Shown: positions 33,153 to 41,799 of the stretch, piece by piece
Layout of the letters: the number at the start of each line of letters is the position of its first letter
Position numbering within the stretch: position 1 is the stretch's first letter
Assembly (NCBI RefSeq): GCF_002929215.1
Contig: NZ_PJII01000019.1
Location: forward strand, 24,265 to 88,264
Length of the DNA stretch: 64,000 nt
Direction of reading: 5' to 3'
From: Arthrobacter sp. ZGTC412
GTDB taxonomy: Bacteria > Actinomycetota > Actinomycetes > Actinomycetales > Micrococcaceae
Notes under the pieces: model-generated
What the model saw: the letters and a program-made list of their open reading frames with translations, nothing else
Database searches by the model: none
What the model was told of the DNA's origin: nothing
Made by a program: the position numbers and the translations under genes

Positions 33153-33713
33153 TTAGCGGTTTGAACCCCAGCGCATCCGGACACCCTGCTCGATCGCGTC
33201 TCGCAGGGTGACGCCCTCGTTTTCTTGGGCGTCGTAGAGCAGATCCAGGATCTCCTGGGACACGCGGGTGCTAAGCGGGAAGGTGACCTCGCGGCGCTGG
33301 GACTTCTTGTTTGTAGTCGCTTTGGCCTTCGACGCTCTGGACGCCTGGCGGGCAGGAGCAGGTGCCGGCGACTCGAAGGGAACCGCGACCGCTGCAGGTG
33401 CAGCCTGGGCAGGTATTTCCTGGATCGACGCCTCCAATGCAGCCTCTGGCTCTGGCGCTGAGACGGGCTCTGGCGCTGTGACGGGCTCTGCCGCGGGAGT
33501 GCGAACCGCAGCCGGCGCTGCTTCCTCGGCCGGATCCTTCTCCCCTTCCCCACTGACGGGGGTGGCCGCAGCCTGGACCGGGGCGGCCGCCGGAGCTGCC
33601 GGGGTATGCGTTGCCGGGTTGTAGTCGACAGGGTCCACCGTCTCATCCGGCGCGGGCCGGGGCCTGCGCCGCAGCTGTGCCGGTCGGTCTTTGATTACGC
33701 TTGCCTCGGTCAT
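33153..33713 (-). CDS. plasmid partition protein, ParB-like with RHH C-terminus (186 aa)
   Basis: The N-terminal 120 residues are rich in Ala, Pro and Glu and probably disordered. The C-terminal 60 residues (RREVTFPLSTRVSQEILDLLYDAQENEGVTLRDAIEQGVRMRWG) form a ribbon-helix-helix-like DNA-binding domain. Its ATG at 33713 overlaps the parA stop by four bases (ATGA), which also rules out the longer open frame to 33785. It is the likely centromere-binding partner of the adjacent ParA, as in type Ib systems. Confidence 0.8.
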   Translation of the reverse strand: MTEASVIKDRPAQLRRRPRPAPDETVDPVDYNPATHTPAAPAAAPVQAAATPVSGEGEKDPAEEAAPAAVRTPAAEPVTAPEPVSAPEPEAALEASIQEIPAQAAPAAVAVPFESPAPAPARQASRASKAKATTNKKSQRREVTFPLSTRVSQEILDLLYDAQENEGVTLRDAIEQGVRMRWGSNR

Positions 33714-34480
33714 CGGATGATCTCTTTCATCAGCTCGGTGTAGGCCTCTACTACCGGCAGGCCTTTGCGGTACTCCCCGTACCACTCCTGGGTCATGCGC
33801 ATCTCTTGGACGATGGTACGGTGCGGGACCAGCGGGGTGAGCAGCATCGCGGTTTCGCGCAGCTCCTCGATGCTGGCGACCGCGATTCTGGACATGACGG
33901 TGGAGGCAACGGCGCCGACGATGATGCCGGCTTCATGGAGGTTGTCGGGCGCTCCCATGCGCTTGCGTGAGGTGCGGAACTGTTCAACGCTGCGGCGGGC
34001 ACCCGCTACCCCATCGACACCGTCCACCGTGGCGCCGGCGGCGTACACGATGGTGTCCGCTGCGTTGAGCGCGGAGAGAGTGAGCGGCCCCCCCTGACGG
34101 TTCGGGCAGTCGATGATGACGACGTCGGCGTCGATTCCCGTCAGGGATGTCTTCAGACGGAGTTCCGCGTGATCGGCCCGGTCTGCTTCACGGTTGGAGA
34201 CGCTGCGGGCAGACGGAACGACGCGGAGGTTGGGGAACCAGCTGGACTCCACGGCTAGGTCTTCAGCCCAACCCTCGGGGTCCGGGTCGCCCAGGATGGC
34301 ACCGACGTGGAGGCCAGACTCCTTCGGTTCCACCCCGATCCACTTGGTTGCGGCGGCACGCGGGTCGAGATCAACGAGGACGACTTTGCGTCCCGAGGCG
34401 GCAGTTACAGCGGCGAGAGAGACAGCTGACGTCGTCTTGGTGGCGCCACCTGACTCGCTGTAAACCATGATTGTTTGCAT
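33710..34480 (-). CDS. parA: plasmid partition ATPase ParA
   Basis: A 256-residue Walker-type ParA: MVYSESGGATKTTSAVSLAAV carries the P-loop (the usual first lysine of KGGxxKTT is replaced, giving ESGGATKTT), VVLVDLDPRAAATKWIG is the A' motif, and DADVVIIDCPNRQGGPLTLSALNAAD the Walker B/switch region. No N-terminal helix-turn-helix, so it is a short, type Ib ParA. The palindrome array lies directly upstream, where type Ib centromeres are found. Confidence 0.92.
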   Translation of the reverse strand: MQTIMVYSESGGATKTTSAVSLAAVTAASGRKVVLVDLDPRAAATKWIGVEPKESGLHVGAILGDPDPEGWAEDLAVESSWFPNLRVVPSARSVSNREADRADHAELRLKTSLTGIDADVVIIDCPNRQGGPLTLSALNAADTIVYAAGATVDGVDGVAGARRSVEQFRTSRKRMGAPDNLHEAGIIVGAVASTVMSRIAVASIEELRETAMLLTPLVPHRTIVQEMRMTQEWYGEYRKGLPVVEAYTELMKEIIR

Positions 34481-34559
34481 AGGTTCAAGCTTCCCCGGCG
34501 CATGTGTGCGTTACAAGGAGCCACGCCGACCACTCCCCCGCTGTGATCAAACTGGCATG

Positions 34560-35660
34560 ACAGATTTCTTCCATTCATGCATGAATGCAAGAACGCACGC
34601 ACGAATTCTGCGTTTTCTCCTGCCGGGCGTTGCCGATGCCAACCGGCACGTCGACCGCTCCCCTACCTCACCAGGGCCACGGCTTAATTCCCTTGCTGGC
34701 TCGGGCGTCCTCCAGTCCCCCTGCCTGTCTTTCTTGCATCCATTCATGCATGAATGGATGCAAGACACCGCCGTCTTGGGAGGATGATCAGACAGGGGGC
34801 TGAACGAGTCGGGAGCCTATCACCAGATGGCTAGGCTCAAGTTACATCCTTGCCTGCCCTCTGCAATGCCACCATGCATTCATGCATGAAGGCAGGAATC
34901 CACGCCTGCCGTCATGCGGGAATGCTTACAACAACGCTGGAAGGCATGCATGCTGGCGTTCTGGCTTGCATGCCTGCGCCTAAGCTGGCTGGCCACCTGG
35001 CTTGCTTTAGTGAATGCTGTCCGGTCCGGGCCCAGACTTCATGTCCCGCACGCCCATTCATGCATGAATGAATGCATGCCTTTCCGTACTGCTCGGGTGA
35101 TCTTCGAGATTGGGGATTAGTCGACCCAAGGAGGCCCAAGAACTGCCGCGGCTCCGAATGTTCATGAAAGCAGGCAAGCCAGCCTGTTAGAGCTTTGGAG
35201 CTAGGTCAATCTTTCAAGCATGAATGAATGCCTGTTCGCAGTGCCGGACCGACTCCTTCCGTTTTTCTTTCTTTCATGCATGAAAGACGGAATGGCACAT
35301 CGGAAGCTGGCATACCCAGGCGGAGCATATATTCCGGAAAGAAAGTGGGAGCGCATGCATTCATGTATGAAGGAAGGAATGCATGCCGTCTGGCCCGGGA
35401 AGCCACCTACCCCTTGCTGCCGCCACGCCTTCCGCCCGCCCGCGCTTGGTCGGCCCCGCCCCGGCCACCGTAGCCTCTCGCGATCCCCGTCTTGTGACCT
35501 TCCGGTGTCGTCCATGCTGGTGGGGGAGGCACGGGCCGGGCGCGCGCGCCAGAATGCAGGAATACTCGCGCGCACGCTTGCGTGCCATCTTGCTTGCTGC
35601 CCTGCTGTCCCGCTGGCCTGCCAGCACGCATGCATGCGTACATTCATGCATGAATGAACG
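34560..35660. repeat. array of TTCATGCATGAA palindromes; probable partition site
   Basis: The 12-bp palindrome TTCATGCATGAA or a one-base variant occurs at 34574, 34743, 34879, 35057, 35213 (variant AAG), 35273, 35360 (variant GTA) and 35643, plus one copy at 33106. Arms are often longer: 34732-34765 is a perfect 34-bp palindrome, 35271-35286 a perfect 16-bp one. Intervals are irregular (60-283 bases). GCATGC-type motifs are frequent between copies. The 1.4-kb stretch upstream of parA has no credible gene; the palindromes themselves create His-Ser-Cys-Met-Asn runs in false frames. Confidence 0.75.
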
Positions 35661-35967
35661 CATGGCGGGTGGCAGGAAGGCTTGCCGGGTTGGCTTGCCA
35701 CGGCCCGTCGTCGAAGGTCTCGCCGAGGACGGTGTTGACGTTCGTCTCGGCCTCGATCAGCAGGCGTTTTGGGCGCAGTCCTCGGGGGCCAAAGGGGACG
35801 GGCGAATTTGATCCCTCATTGGGCTGTTCGAACGTGGAGTACGGCTTGTTCGATAACGATCGTTCTGGAGGTGTGTGTCTCCACGAAAATTCCACTCAAC
35901 AACGACCCGTTTCATACCAACTTTCTAAGCCGCGCAGGTTGATGGTCGACAACGGGGTGTCTGGTCG
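35661..35967. other. noncoding stretch between palindrome array and HA-domain gene
   Basis: No supported gene. It contains AACGATCGTT, a perfect 10-bp palindrome, near 35856. An 83-codon leftward frame ends in palindrome sequence and has no known content. Confidence 0.4.
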
Positions 35968-36687
35968 CTACCTCTTATTCAGAACCTGTTGCCGGTATCG
36001 AAGCAGGTCAGAACTAGGGTCAGAAGGTTTTTGACCTCGGCTGGCACGGCGACCGCCCCTGTGGCCGCGGCCTTCCCGCCACCCGGGTAAGACCTCGTTC
36101 AGCTTCTTCTCCTTGGCAGGGGCCAGCCTGCCCTTACGGTAGTCAATCCGCTGCCCGTGCAGCCACACACCGAGAGTGCGTTCGTGGATGTCGTCCGTTT
36201 TCTGGTGCCTCGGCCAGTCGCCGCCGGCGACCCGGATTTTCTGCAGTTCCCCAAGTCGCTGCTGCCACCGGGCCTCGTCGTCGGCCTTCCGCGTCGAGGG
36301 CTTGTCCCATCCGGGGATGACCGCCAGGGCCTCGCGGTAGATGGGGGAGAGGCTCCCTTGTGCCGCCTCCCGGCGTCGGTGCACCAGCCACGCACCCAAT
36401 GCGCGCTCCTTTGCCGTTTTGCCATGGGTGACGGGAAGTCTGCCTTCGGATTTGTGGAAGGCGATGACGGCGGCCAGATTGCGCAGGCCGACCTCGGAGG
36501 GGCGTCTGGCCGGAGGGGACAGAGCTGCTTTGTGTTCGTCCCGGATCCCAGGCTCTGCACGGGCAGCAATCTGCAGATGATAGCGGACCGTAGTCTCCGC
36601 GACGTCCTCTAGGGCGGCGATCTTTGATGTGGGGATGCCCTTCCGGTACATCATCACGAACTCCGGGTCAGGGGCGATGCGCTTCAC
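35968..36687 (-). CDS. helicase-associated (HA) domain protein (239 aa)
   Basis: The N-terminus (FVMMYRKGIPTSKIAALEDVAETTVRYHLQIA) is a small helix-turn-helix. Two HA-type repeats follow: LAAVIAFHKSEGRLPVTHGKTAKERALGAWLVHRRREAAQGSLSP and KIRVAGGDWPRHQKTDDIHERTLGVWLHGQRIDYRKGRLAP, with the spaced tryptophans of PF03457. The GTG start directly follows the resolvase stop (TGAGTG). A stand-alone HA-domain protein paired with a serine recombinase may help the recombinase find DNA; the pairing is seen, the role is inferred. Confidence 0.8.
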   Translation of the reverse strand: MKRIAPDPEFVMMYRKGIPTSKIAALEDVAETTVRYHLQIAARAEPGIRDEHKAALSPPARRPSEVGLRNLAAVIAFHKSEGRLPVTHGKTAKERALGAWLVHRRREAAQGSLSPIYREALAVIPGWDKPSTRKADDEARWQQRLGELQKIRVAGGDWPRHQKTDDIHERTLGVWLHGQRIDYRKGRLAPAKEKKLNEVLPGWREGRGHRGGRRASRGQKPSDPSSDLLRYRQQVLNKR

Positions 36688-37260
36688 TCAGGTCACCTCA
36701 TTGCTTTCCATGCGCAGATAGCGGTACACCGTAGCCCGGCTGGCGCCGATGACCTTCCCGATGTCGGCAGGCGTCAGCCCTTGAGTCTTAAGATCGCGTG
36801 CACGCTTGACCTTCGCGTGGTCGGCGGTGACTTCCCGTCTCCCGGCCTTGCGCCCGTGTTCTGCGGCTGCTGCCATGCCTGCCCTGGTCCGCTCGGCCAG
36901 CTGATCGCGCTCGAGCTGGGCGAACGCCGACATCACGGTGAGCATGGCTCTGCCCATCGGCCCCGTTGTGCTGATGCCTTCCGTGACGCTGCGGAAATGC
37001 ACGCCCCGGCGCTCCAAATCATCGATGAGGGCCAGCAGGTTGCGGGTATTGCGTCCAAGGCGGTCCAGCTTCCAGACCACGACCTCGTCACCGTCCCGCA
37101 GGTGATCGAGCATCTTGTCCAGCTCGGGCCGGCTGGCCCTTGATCCACTCACGCCATGGTCGATGAAGATCCGGTGACAGCCCGCGGCCTTCAACGCCGC
37201 GTGCTGCAGGTCCGCGTTCTGCTCTGTGGTGCTGACCCGGGCATATCCAATACTCCCCAA
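36688..37260 (-). CDS. serine recombinase, resolvase/invertase type
   Basis: A 190-residue small serine recombinase. Catalytic serine is in GYARVSTTEQN (residue 10), with DHGVSGSRASRPELDKML, VVWKLDRLGRNTRNLL and the long E helix MLTVMSAFAQLERDQLAERTRAGMAAA, ending in a helix-turn-helix (LTPADIGKVIGASRATVYRYL). Full length and apparently intact. It likely resolves plasmid multimers or a mobile unit. The res site should lie in the 275 bases upstream. Confidence 0.93.
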   Translation of the reverse strand: MGSIGYARVSTTEQNADLQHAALKAAGCHRIFIDHGVSGSRASRPELDKMLDHLRDGDEVVVWKLDRLGRNTRNLLALIDDLERRGVHFRSVTEGISTTGPMGRAMLTVMSAFAQLERDQLAERTRAGMAAAAEHGRKAGRREVTADHAKVKRARDLKTQGLTPADIGKVIGASRATVYRYLRMESNEVT

Positions 37261-37536
37261 ACCGACTCCTCATGGCTCATCAAAGGCCTCATTCCATTCA
37301 GATGAGAATAGACCGGTTGAGACACATTGTTGAGACGACCCACCGATCCCTGAACCGCTAGAAGGCAGGGCCTAGAAATATCCCCAAGAGCAACTCCCCC
37401 AATCTTGGTAAAGGATCCTTTGACAGGACAGCGACATAATGGTGCGAATGCTTGACCTTACTTGCCGGCGGCTGCGACACTCTTGCCCCGGGTGACGCGT
37501 TACACCTCCCGAATCGGAACGGCACGGGGAGTGACT
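37261..37536. other. intergenic region upstream of the resolvase; possible res site
   Basis: Between divergent resolvase and small-protein genes. GTTGAGAC occurs twice in direct orientation at about 37316-37335, and ACCGGTT is palindromic. Such short repeats are compatible with recombinase subsites but I cannot define them. Confidence 0.3.
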
Positions 37537-37794
37537 ATGACTGAACAGATCACCGCTACACACGCGTCCGGCGTCCGGCCGGACCTGTTCCTGCTGGGAC
37601 AGGAACCCTCCGAAATCGCCGTGCCTGAGTGCGAAGCCGAGCGCCGGATCCGCCAGGCGCTTCACACCATGGAAGTGGACTGGGGCCGGGGCGTGTTTGA
37701 CTACGGGAAAATCCGGGCCTTATTCACCAGCCGCAGCACCGAAACATGTCTGGGCGGGCACCGAAACGCAGAGCGGCCCACCAGTGCCGCATAA
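37537..37794 (+). CDS. small protein of unknown function (85 aa), copy A of a three-copy family
   Basis: ATG at 37537 with GGGGAG six bases upstream. The product contains FLLGQEPSEIAVPECEAERR, then ALHTMEVDWGRGVFDYGKIR and ends TETCLGGHRNAERPTSAA. No known family. Truncated or diverged copies of the same gene occur at 50167-50375 and, inverted, at 59397-59480. Homology with copy B continues about 75 bases past the stop, up to the end of the IS481 transposase remnant. Confidence 0.6.
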   Translation: MTEQITATHASGVRPDLFLLGQEPSEIAVPECEAERRIRQALHTMEVDWGRGVFDYGKIRALFTSRSTETCLGGHRNAERPTSAA

Positions 37795-37870
37795 TCCGGC
37801 GCTAACGTACTGGTGTTGACGGGAAGAGCTGGCCTGTAAGCATGCGTCATGATTCGGCCCAGGCAGATCT

Positions 37871-38848
37871 CTAGCTGTACTGAGCGGACACGTTGATCAA
37901 TCGTGAGAAGGGCGGCTGGCTGCCGCATGCGGTGTGGGGTCGGTGATGTAGTAGTGCAGCCAGCCATGTAGCTCCCCACGACGCTCAGCCTCGGAGGTAT
38001 AGTAGCGGGCGTAGGCTCATCCGTCGGCCAGGGTGCGGTGGAAGCGCTCGACCTTGCCGTTCGTCTGTGGGCGACACGGGCGGTGCGCTTGTGCTTGATT
38101 TCAAGTTCGGCGCATGTGCCCGCCACAAGTGTGAGCGGTAGGCGCCACCGTTGTCAGACAGAACGCGCTCGACGGTGATGCCCCGCTGGTTGAACCACTC
38201 GACAGCGCGAATGAGCACCGCTGTGGCAGTTTGGGCGGTTTCGTCATCATGGATTTGCGTAGGCGAGGCGGGAATGGTCGTCAATGACGGTGTGGACGTA
38301 GGCGTAGCCCAGAAGTGGGTCACTGTGTTCGTTACGCGGCTTGCGGGGTGTCTTGGCGCAGTTCTTCCCGCCTTGTCGGCGGCCGACGTAGCGCCAGCCT
38401 CCGCCTTCGGGGATGTGCCGAGCTTTTTCACAACTACATGGATCACGGTGCCGGGATGGTCGTGCTCATATCGACGGATCGGTTCACCGGTAGCACGGTC
38501 GACATGCGACAGGCGGTCCAGGTGAACCGAGGTGAGGACGCGGTGAACCGTCGATGGGGCAATCCCCAAACGGAAAGCCATCTGAACGGGCGCCTCGCGG
38601 AGATGCAAACGAAGGGTGATGCAACGACGACTGGTCTTCGCGCTGGTTTTGTTCGGCGAGTGGTGTGGCCGCGAGGATCGGTCCTGCATCGACTGGCCTA
38701 CTCGGTACCGCTCGACCCCTCTCTTGACCGCGGGCCCCGAGACCTGGAATCGGGCGGCAACTTCGCTGATCGGCCAACCGTCATCGACGACGAGGTGGGT
38801 GACCTTTAGCCGGTGGCGCGGTGTGAGAGCAGCGTTTGGGTGGGCCAT
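37871..38848 (-). pseudogene. IS481-family transposase, frameshifted and inactive
   Basis: The N-terminus MAHPNAALTPRHRLKVTHLVVDDGWPISEVAARFQVSG and the segment RRYEHDHPG are typical IS481. The first catalytic aspartate is lost (IHVVVKK for IHVDVKK), the frame is shifted in the middle of the DDE domain and returns around DDETAQTATAVL and ERVLSDNGGAYRSHLW, and the rest is in other frames with a stop in HRTLADG-stop-AYARYYTSEAE. The original end is recognisable as PPFSRLINVSAQYS-stop at 37871. No clear terminal inverted repeats were found. Confidence 0.85.
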
Positions 38849-38867
38849 GAATTTCCTCGGAAACGGA

Positions 38868-38897
38868 AAGGGGCCAGCCGGATTCGGCTGACCCCTT
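38868..38897. terminator. hairpin after the hydrolase gene
   Basis: Arms AAGGGGCCAGCCG and CGGCTGACCCCTT with one mismatch and a 4-base loop, 18 bases downstream of the leftward hydrolase stop. Confidence 0.7.
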
Positions 38898-38914
38898 CAG
38901 GTTGCGCGTGCAGT

Positions 38915-39646
38915 TCAGTTGGTTCGAGAAGCCTCTGACCGAATGGCCTTGGCGAGGTCGCGGGGACTGCTCCACATAGGCCAATGGCCCGTCGGGAGGT
39001 CAATGACGTCGAGGTGTTCAAGCTTCGCGACTTCTGTGAACATGGGATGACCGGTTTGGGCCAGCTCTAGCACCTGCGCACTAGGGATTGAGCAACAGAC
39101 CAGGGTCGTCCGGACCTTGCGGCGGGCGTCGTTGGTGAGCTCAATGGGCTGACGAAGCACGGGACCGGGCTCAGGGACGGCTCGGGCCCGAAACTGCTCG
39201 AGGACCTCTGCGCTCAGGCCTTCGAGGCTCGCCTGCTGTGCGAGGACGTCGAAGGGCGGCAGCGGAAGCTCCTCCAACTCCTCCGGGAGGTCTGGGGCGA
39301 AGACACTTCCCGTCGCCACAGGGCCGGAGTCGACCCACACTACCCGGTGGACAAGCTCAGGGTATCGGTCCATGACGAGGCTGACGGGAGCGTTAGCCCC
39401 ACTGTGGGCGACGAGAATTGCAGGCTGATTACCGTGTTGAGTAATGACGCCCAGGATTGCTTCAACCTGGGCGTCGAGGGTTTTAGTCGCACGCTCAGGG
39501 TCGTGTGCCTCGAGACCGGGCAGTGTCATCGCGATGGTACGAGGGTGGTCAGTTTTCAGGTGTTCAAGAACTTCATCCCACGCCCAAGCGCCCAGCCAGT
39601 GGCCGGCGATGAGAATGATGGTCGGACTGCTCATAGCGGTTGTCAT
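38915..39646 (-). CDS. alpha/beta hydrolase (243 aa)
   Basis: A soluble hydrolase: LIAGHWLGAWAWDEV near the N-terminus (oxyanion hole region), nucleophile elbow ILVAHSGANAPVSLV (AHSGA in place of GxSxG, first glycine replaced by Ala), and the last histidine in DLPTGHWPMWSSP. It resembles esterases of the EstC/RutD-like group. It is divergent from a WYL regulator 73 bases away, which probably controls it. Substrate unknown. Confidence 0.85.
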   Translation of the reverse strand: MTTAMSSPTIILIAGHWLGAWAWDEVLEHLKTDHPRTIAMTLPGLEAHDPERATKTLDAQVEAILGVITQHGNQPAILVAHSGANAPVSLVMDRYPELVHRVVWVDSGPVATGSVFAPDLPEELEELPLPPFDVLAQQASLEGLSAEVLEQFRARAVPEPGPVLRQPIELTNDARRKVRTTLVCCSIPSAQVLELAQTGHPMFTEVAKLEHLDVIDLPTGHWPMWSSPRDLAKAIRSEASRTN

Positions 39647-39719
39647 GTCACAACTCTCGCAGGCCCTATGGACAATGGTATGTCACTATTTATGTCATGA
39701 ATTTGCCTGGGTTTGAGCA

Positions 39720-40454
39720 GTGAAGCGAGCAGAACGGCTCCATGCTCTATCAGAGATGTTGCGCCGCAGCGGCGCACGGGGGGTTTCCGCCGAACGGTTG
39801 GCGAGAGAGTTCGAGGTGTCCGTGCGCACAATTAAGAGAGACCTCGATGCGCTGGAGAACAGCGGTGCGCTTATATGGTCGCGCCCAGGTCCGGGCGGTG
39901 GCTACGGATTGGCTATCGGCGCGTCCCTGCCGCCTGTCAGCCTGTTCCCGGCGCAGGCTGTGGCGCTCATGGCGGCTGTGTCCGCTGCACCCGATGCCCC
40001 CTACGCCGATCTGGCAGCAGCAGGTATCCAGAAGATCTTGGACGTCCTCGATCCCAGAACCCGAGCACGAGCCGACGAGCTGGCCCGCCGTGTTTGGGTC
40101 AACGCGCTTCCCTCCTCTTCGCGCGCGATTAAGTCGGCACTGGAGGAAGCGATGGCCGAGCAGCGAGTGATTCGTATTCGCTACACATCGAGAGACGGGA
40201 CCACGACCACCCGTGACGTTGAGCCCGTGCTGTTCGCCTCCACGAACGGCCAGTGGTACCTAGTTGGGTGGTGTCGAATGCGCGATGCAATGCGATGGTT
40301 TACCGTGTCCCGCATCGAGCAGGCCACCGTAACTAAGGCGGCCTGCAGTGGCCACACCATCCACGAGGTTGGAGAACCCCCAGCGAACGCCAGACCGGTA
40401 CACGGTCGGAGCGAAGTGAGCCACTCAATCACCGCCTCCGGTCAGTACATCTAG
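39720..40454 (+). CDS. WYL-domain transcriptional regulator
   Basis: A 244-residue regulator starting at GTG. The DeoR-type helix-turn-helix (LSEMLRRSGARGVSAERLAREFEVSVRTIKRDLDAL) is followed by GALIWSRPGPGGGYGLA, and the WYL domain has RIRYTSRDGTTTTRDVEPVLFASTNGQWYLVGWCRMRDAMRWFTVSRIEQ. The WYL fold senses small ligands. It is divergent from the alpha/beta hydrolase, the usual arrangement for regulator and target. Confidence 0.9.
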   Translation: MKRAERLHALSEMLRRSGARGVSAERLAREFEVSVRTIKRDLDALENSGALIWSRPGPGGGYGLAIGASLPPVSLFPAQAVALMAAVSAAPDAPYADLAAAGIQKILDVLDPRTRARADELARRVWVNALPSSSRAIKSALEEAMAEQRVIRIRYTSRDGTTTTRDVEPVLFASTNGQWYLVGWCRMRDAMRWFTVSRIEQATVTKAACSGHTIHEVGEPPANARPVHGRSEVSHSITASGQYI

Positions 40455-40587
40455 CGATCGACTGAGCTTTAGCTGGCGGCGAAGACGCCCACCACCCATG
40501 CAGGTGGGTAACTCCACTGAGTGACAGGTGCACCGGCTGCTGAACACCCGGGATACCCCGGCGGGCGTCCGCAAACACGGTGAGTGC

Positions 40588-41223
40588 TCAGTAGATGTTC
40601 TTGCGCATGACCACGCGCCGTTTGGAGGGCTGGCTCACTTCCTGAAATCCGGCCTGGACAAAGGTGCCTACCGTCCCGACGTGGAGCTCTTCGTCAATGA
40701 CCGCCGTCGTGGTGATTGGGTAGCCCTCAACCGCTCGCGCGCCCCGTTCCTTGGCGTACTGTACGGCGGCACCAGCGAGGGCCCTGCTGATGCCGCGTTT
40801 CCGGTACCCTACGCGGGTGACGAAACACGTGAGTGCCCATACTGTGTCGTCGGTTTTTTCTTCCGTTCGACCGACCCAGGGCACCTTACTATTTCGGAGC
40901 AGCCCAGGGTAGGCGGTGCGGGGTTGGATCGCGCACCACCCTACGGGTTCTTTGTCCAGGTAGGCGACGATGCCGGTTGTGATACCAGCTGCCTGGTGAT
41001 CGCAGTAGGTTTGTTGACGCAACCGGTGGGCCCGTTCCTCGGACGGGAAGGAGGCAAAGCTTTCTTGTGGCTGCAGCTTGTACCTCTGGCACTGGCATCT
41101 TAGAGGTGAGCTCGTGCTGAGCACCAGCTCCAGGTCCTGCCATGGGGCTTCGCTGGCGGGAATGATCCTCAAAGAAGCGGCTGGAATGATTGTCGGTCCT
41201 CGGGTCACTGACACTTCAACCAC
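40588..41223 (-). CDS. GNAT-family N-acetyltransferase (211 aa)
   Basis: The fold is recognisable from VAYLDKEPVGWCAIQPRTAYP, then VWALTCFVTRVGYRKRGISRALAGAAVQYAKERGARAVEGYP, where GYRKRGISRAL is the acetyl-CoA pyrophosphate-binding motif A, and the last strand VGTFVQAGFQEV. N-terminal residues CQCQRYKLQ are typical of a group of actinobacterial GNATs. GTG start. Substrate unknown. It lies beside the right-hand remnant of the repeat element near 40465. Confidence 0.85.
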   Translation of the reverse strand: MVEVSVTRGPTIIPAASLRIIPASEAPWQDLELVLSTSSPLRCQCQRYKLQPQESFASFPSEERAHRLRQQTYCDHQAAGITTGIVAYLDKEPVGWCAIQPRTAYPGLLRNSKVPWVGRTEEKTDDTVWALTCFVTRVGYRKRGISRALAGAAVQYAKERGARAVEGYPITTTAVIDEELHVGTVGTFVQAGFQEVSQPSKRRVVMRKNIY

Positions 41224-41799
41224 CCCTTTGGCAGTTTTTCCGTCACAACAGGATCAAAGGTAGCGCACGATGCGGCCAGTGCACTTTCGCGGTACCCACC
41301 TGAGCTGTAGGCAGCTGTGCTCTGCCTTCGATGGCGGGGAACCCTTGTGTACGCGGTGGGCAGGGCGGGGTGTGCAGGACCACTAAGTTCCGTGATGCAC
41401 GCGTCTCATCAGTGAAAAGGCTTCTATTGCCGGCTTCGACAGGTAAGGGGATCAGGTATGCCCTGCCCGACAGTGTCCTAAGTCAGCGGTGGACGGCGGT
41501 TGGCTGCAAGGACTGCCAGGTCGTGGATGAGCTGTTGCATTTCGCGTTCCCGGCCACGGGAAGGCAAGACTTCAAAGGCAGACACTGGTCTTGCAGGAGG
41601 AGCGGGAACGGGGGAAGGGCGCGGGGACGAAGTAAGGGAAAGTGGTTGCCCAGCCGCAACCGGATCGGTAAAGCTCGGTCGTTCCAATCGATAGCCCCCT
41701 GCGTATTCGCGTTGCTGGTTTGTAGTTGCCAATTTGACCGGCCATAAATTAATTCCCCGGATCCGCCGAGTTGCTGGCAGTGGGTGGAACCAGGGGTGG
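41224..41799. other. 576-base gap without a firm gene
   Basis: A leftward frame ending at 41478 (…PSRGREREMQQLIHDLAVLAANRRPPLT) has plausible protein character over about 85 codons, but no clear start or ribosome-binding site and no known family; it may be a decayed gene end. Nothing else supported. Confidence 0.35.

Noticed and set aside
34467-35811. Several open frames in the palindrome array containing HSCMN-type runs
   Set aside because: The shared peptide comes from the palindrome itself read in either strand; no ribosome-binding sites or domains.
41478-41745. Leftward frame ending LAVLAANRRPPLT
   Set aside because: Plausible protein tail but no start, no ribosome-binding site and no known family; kept only as a note in the gap entry.
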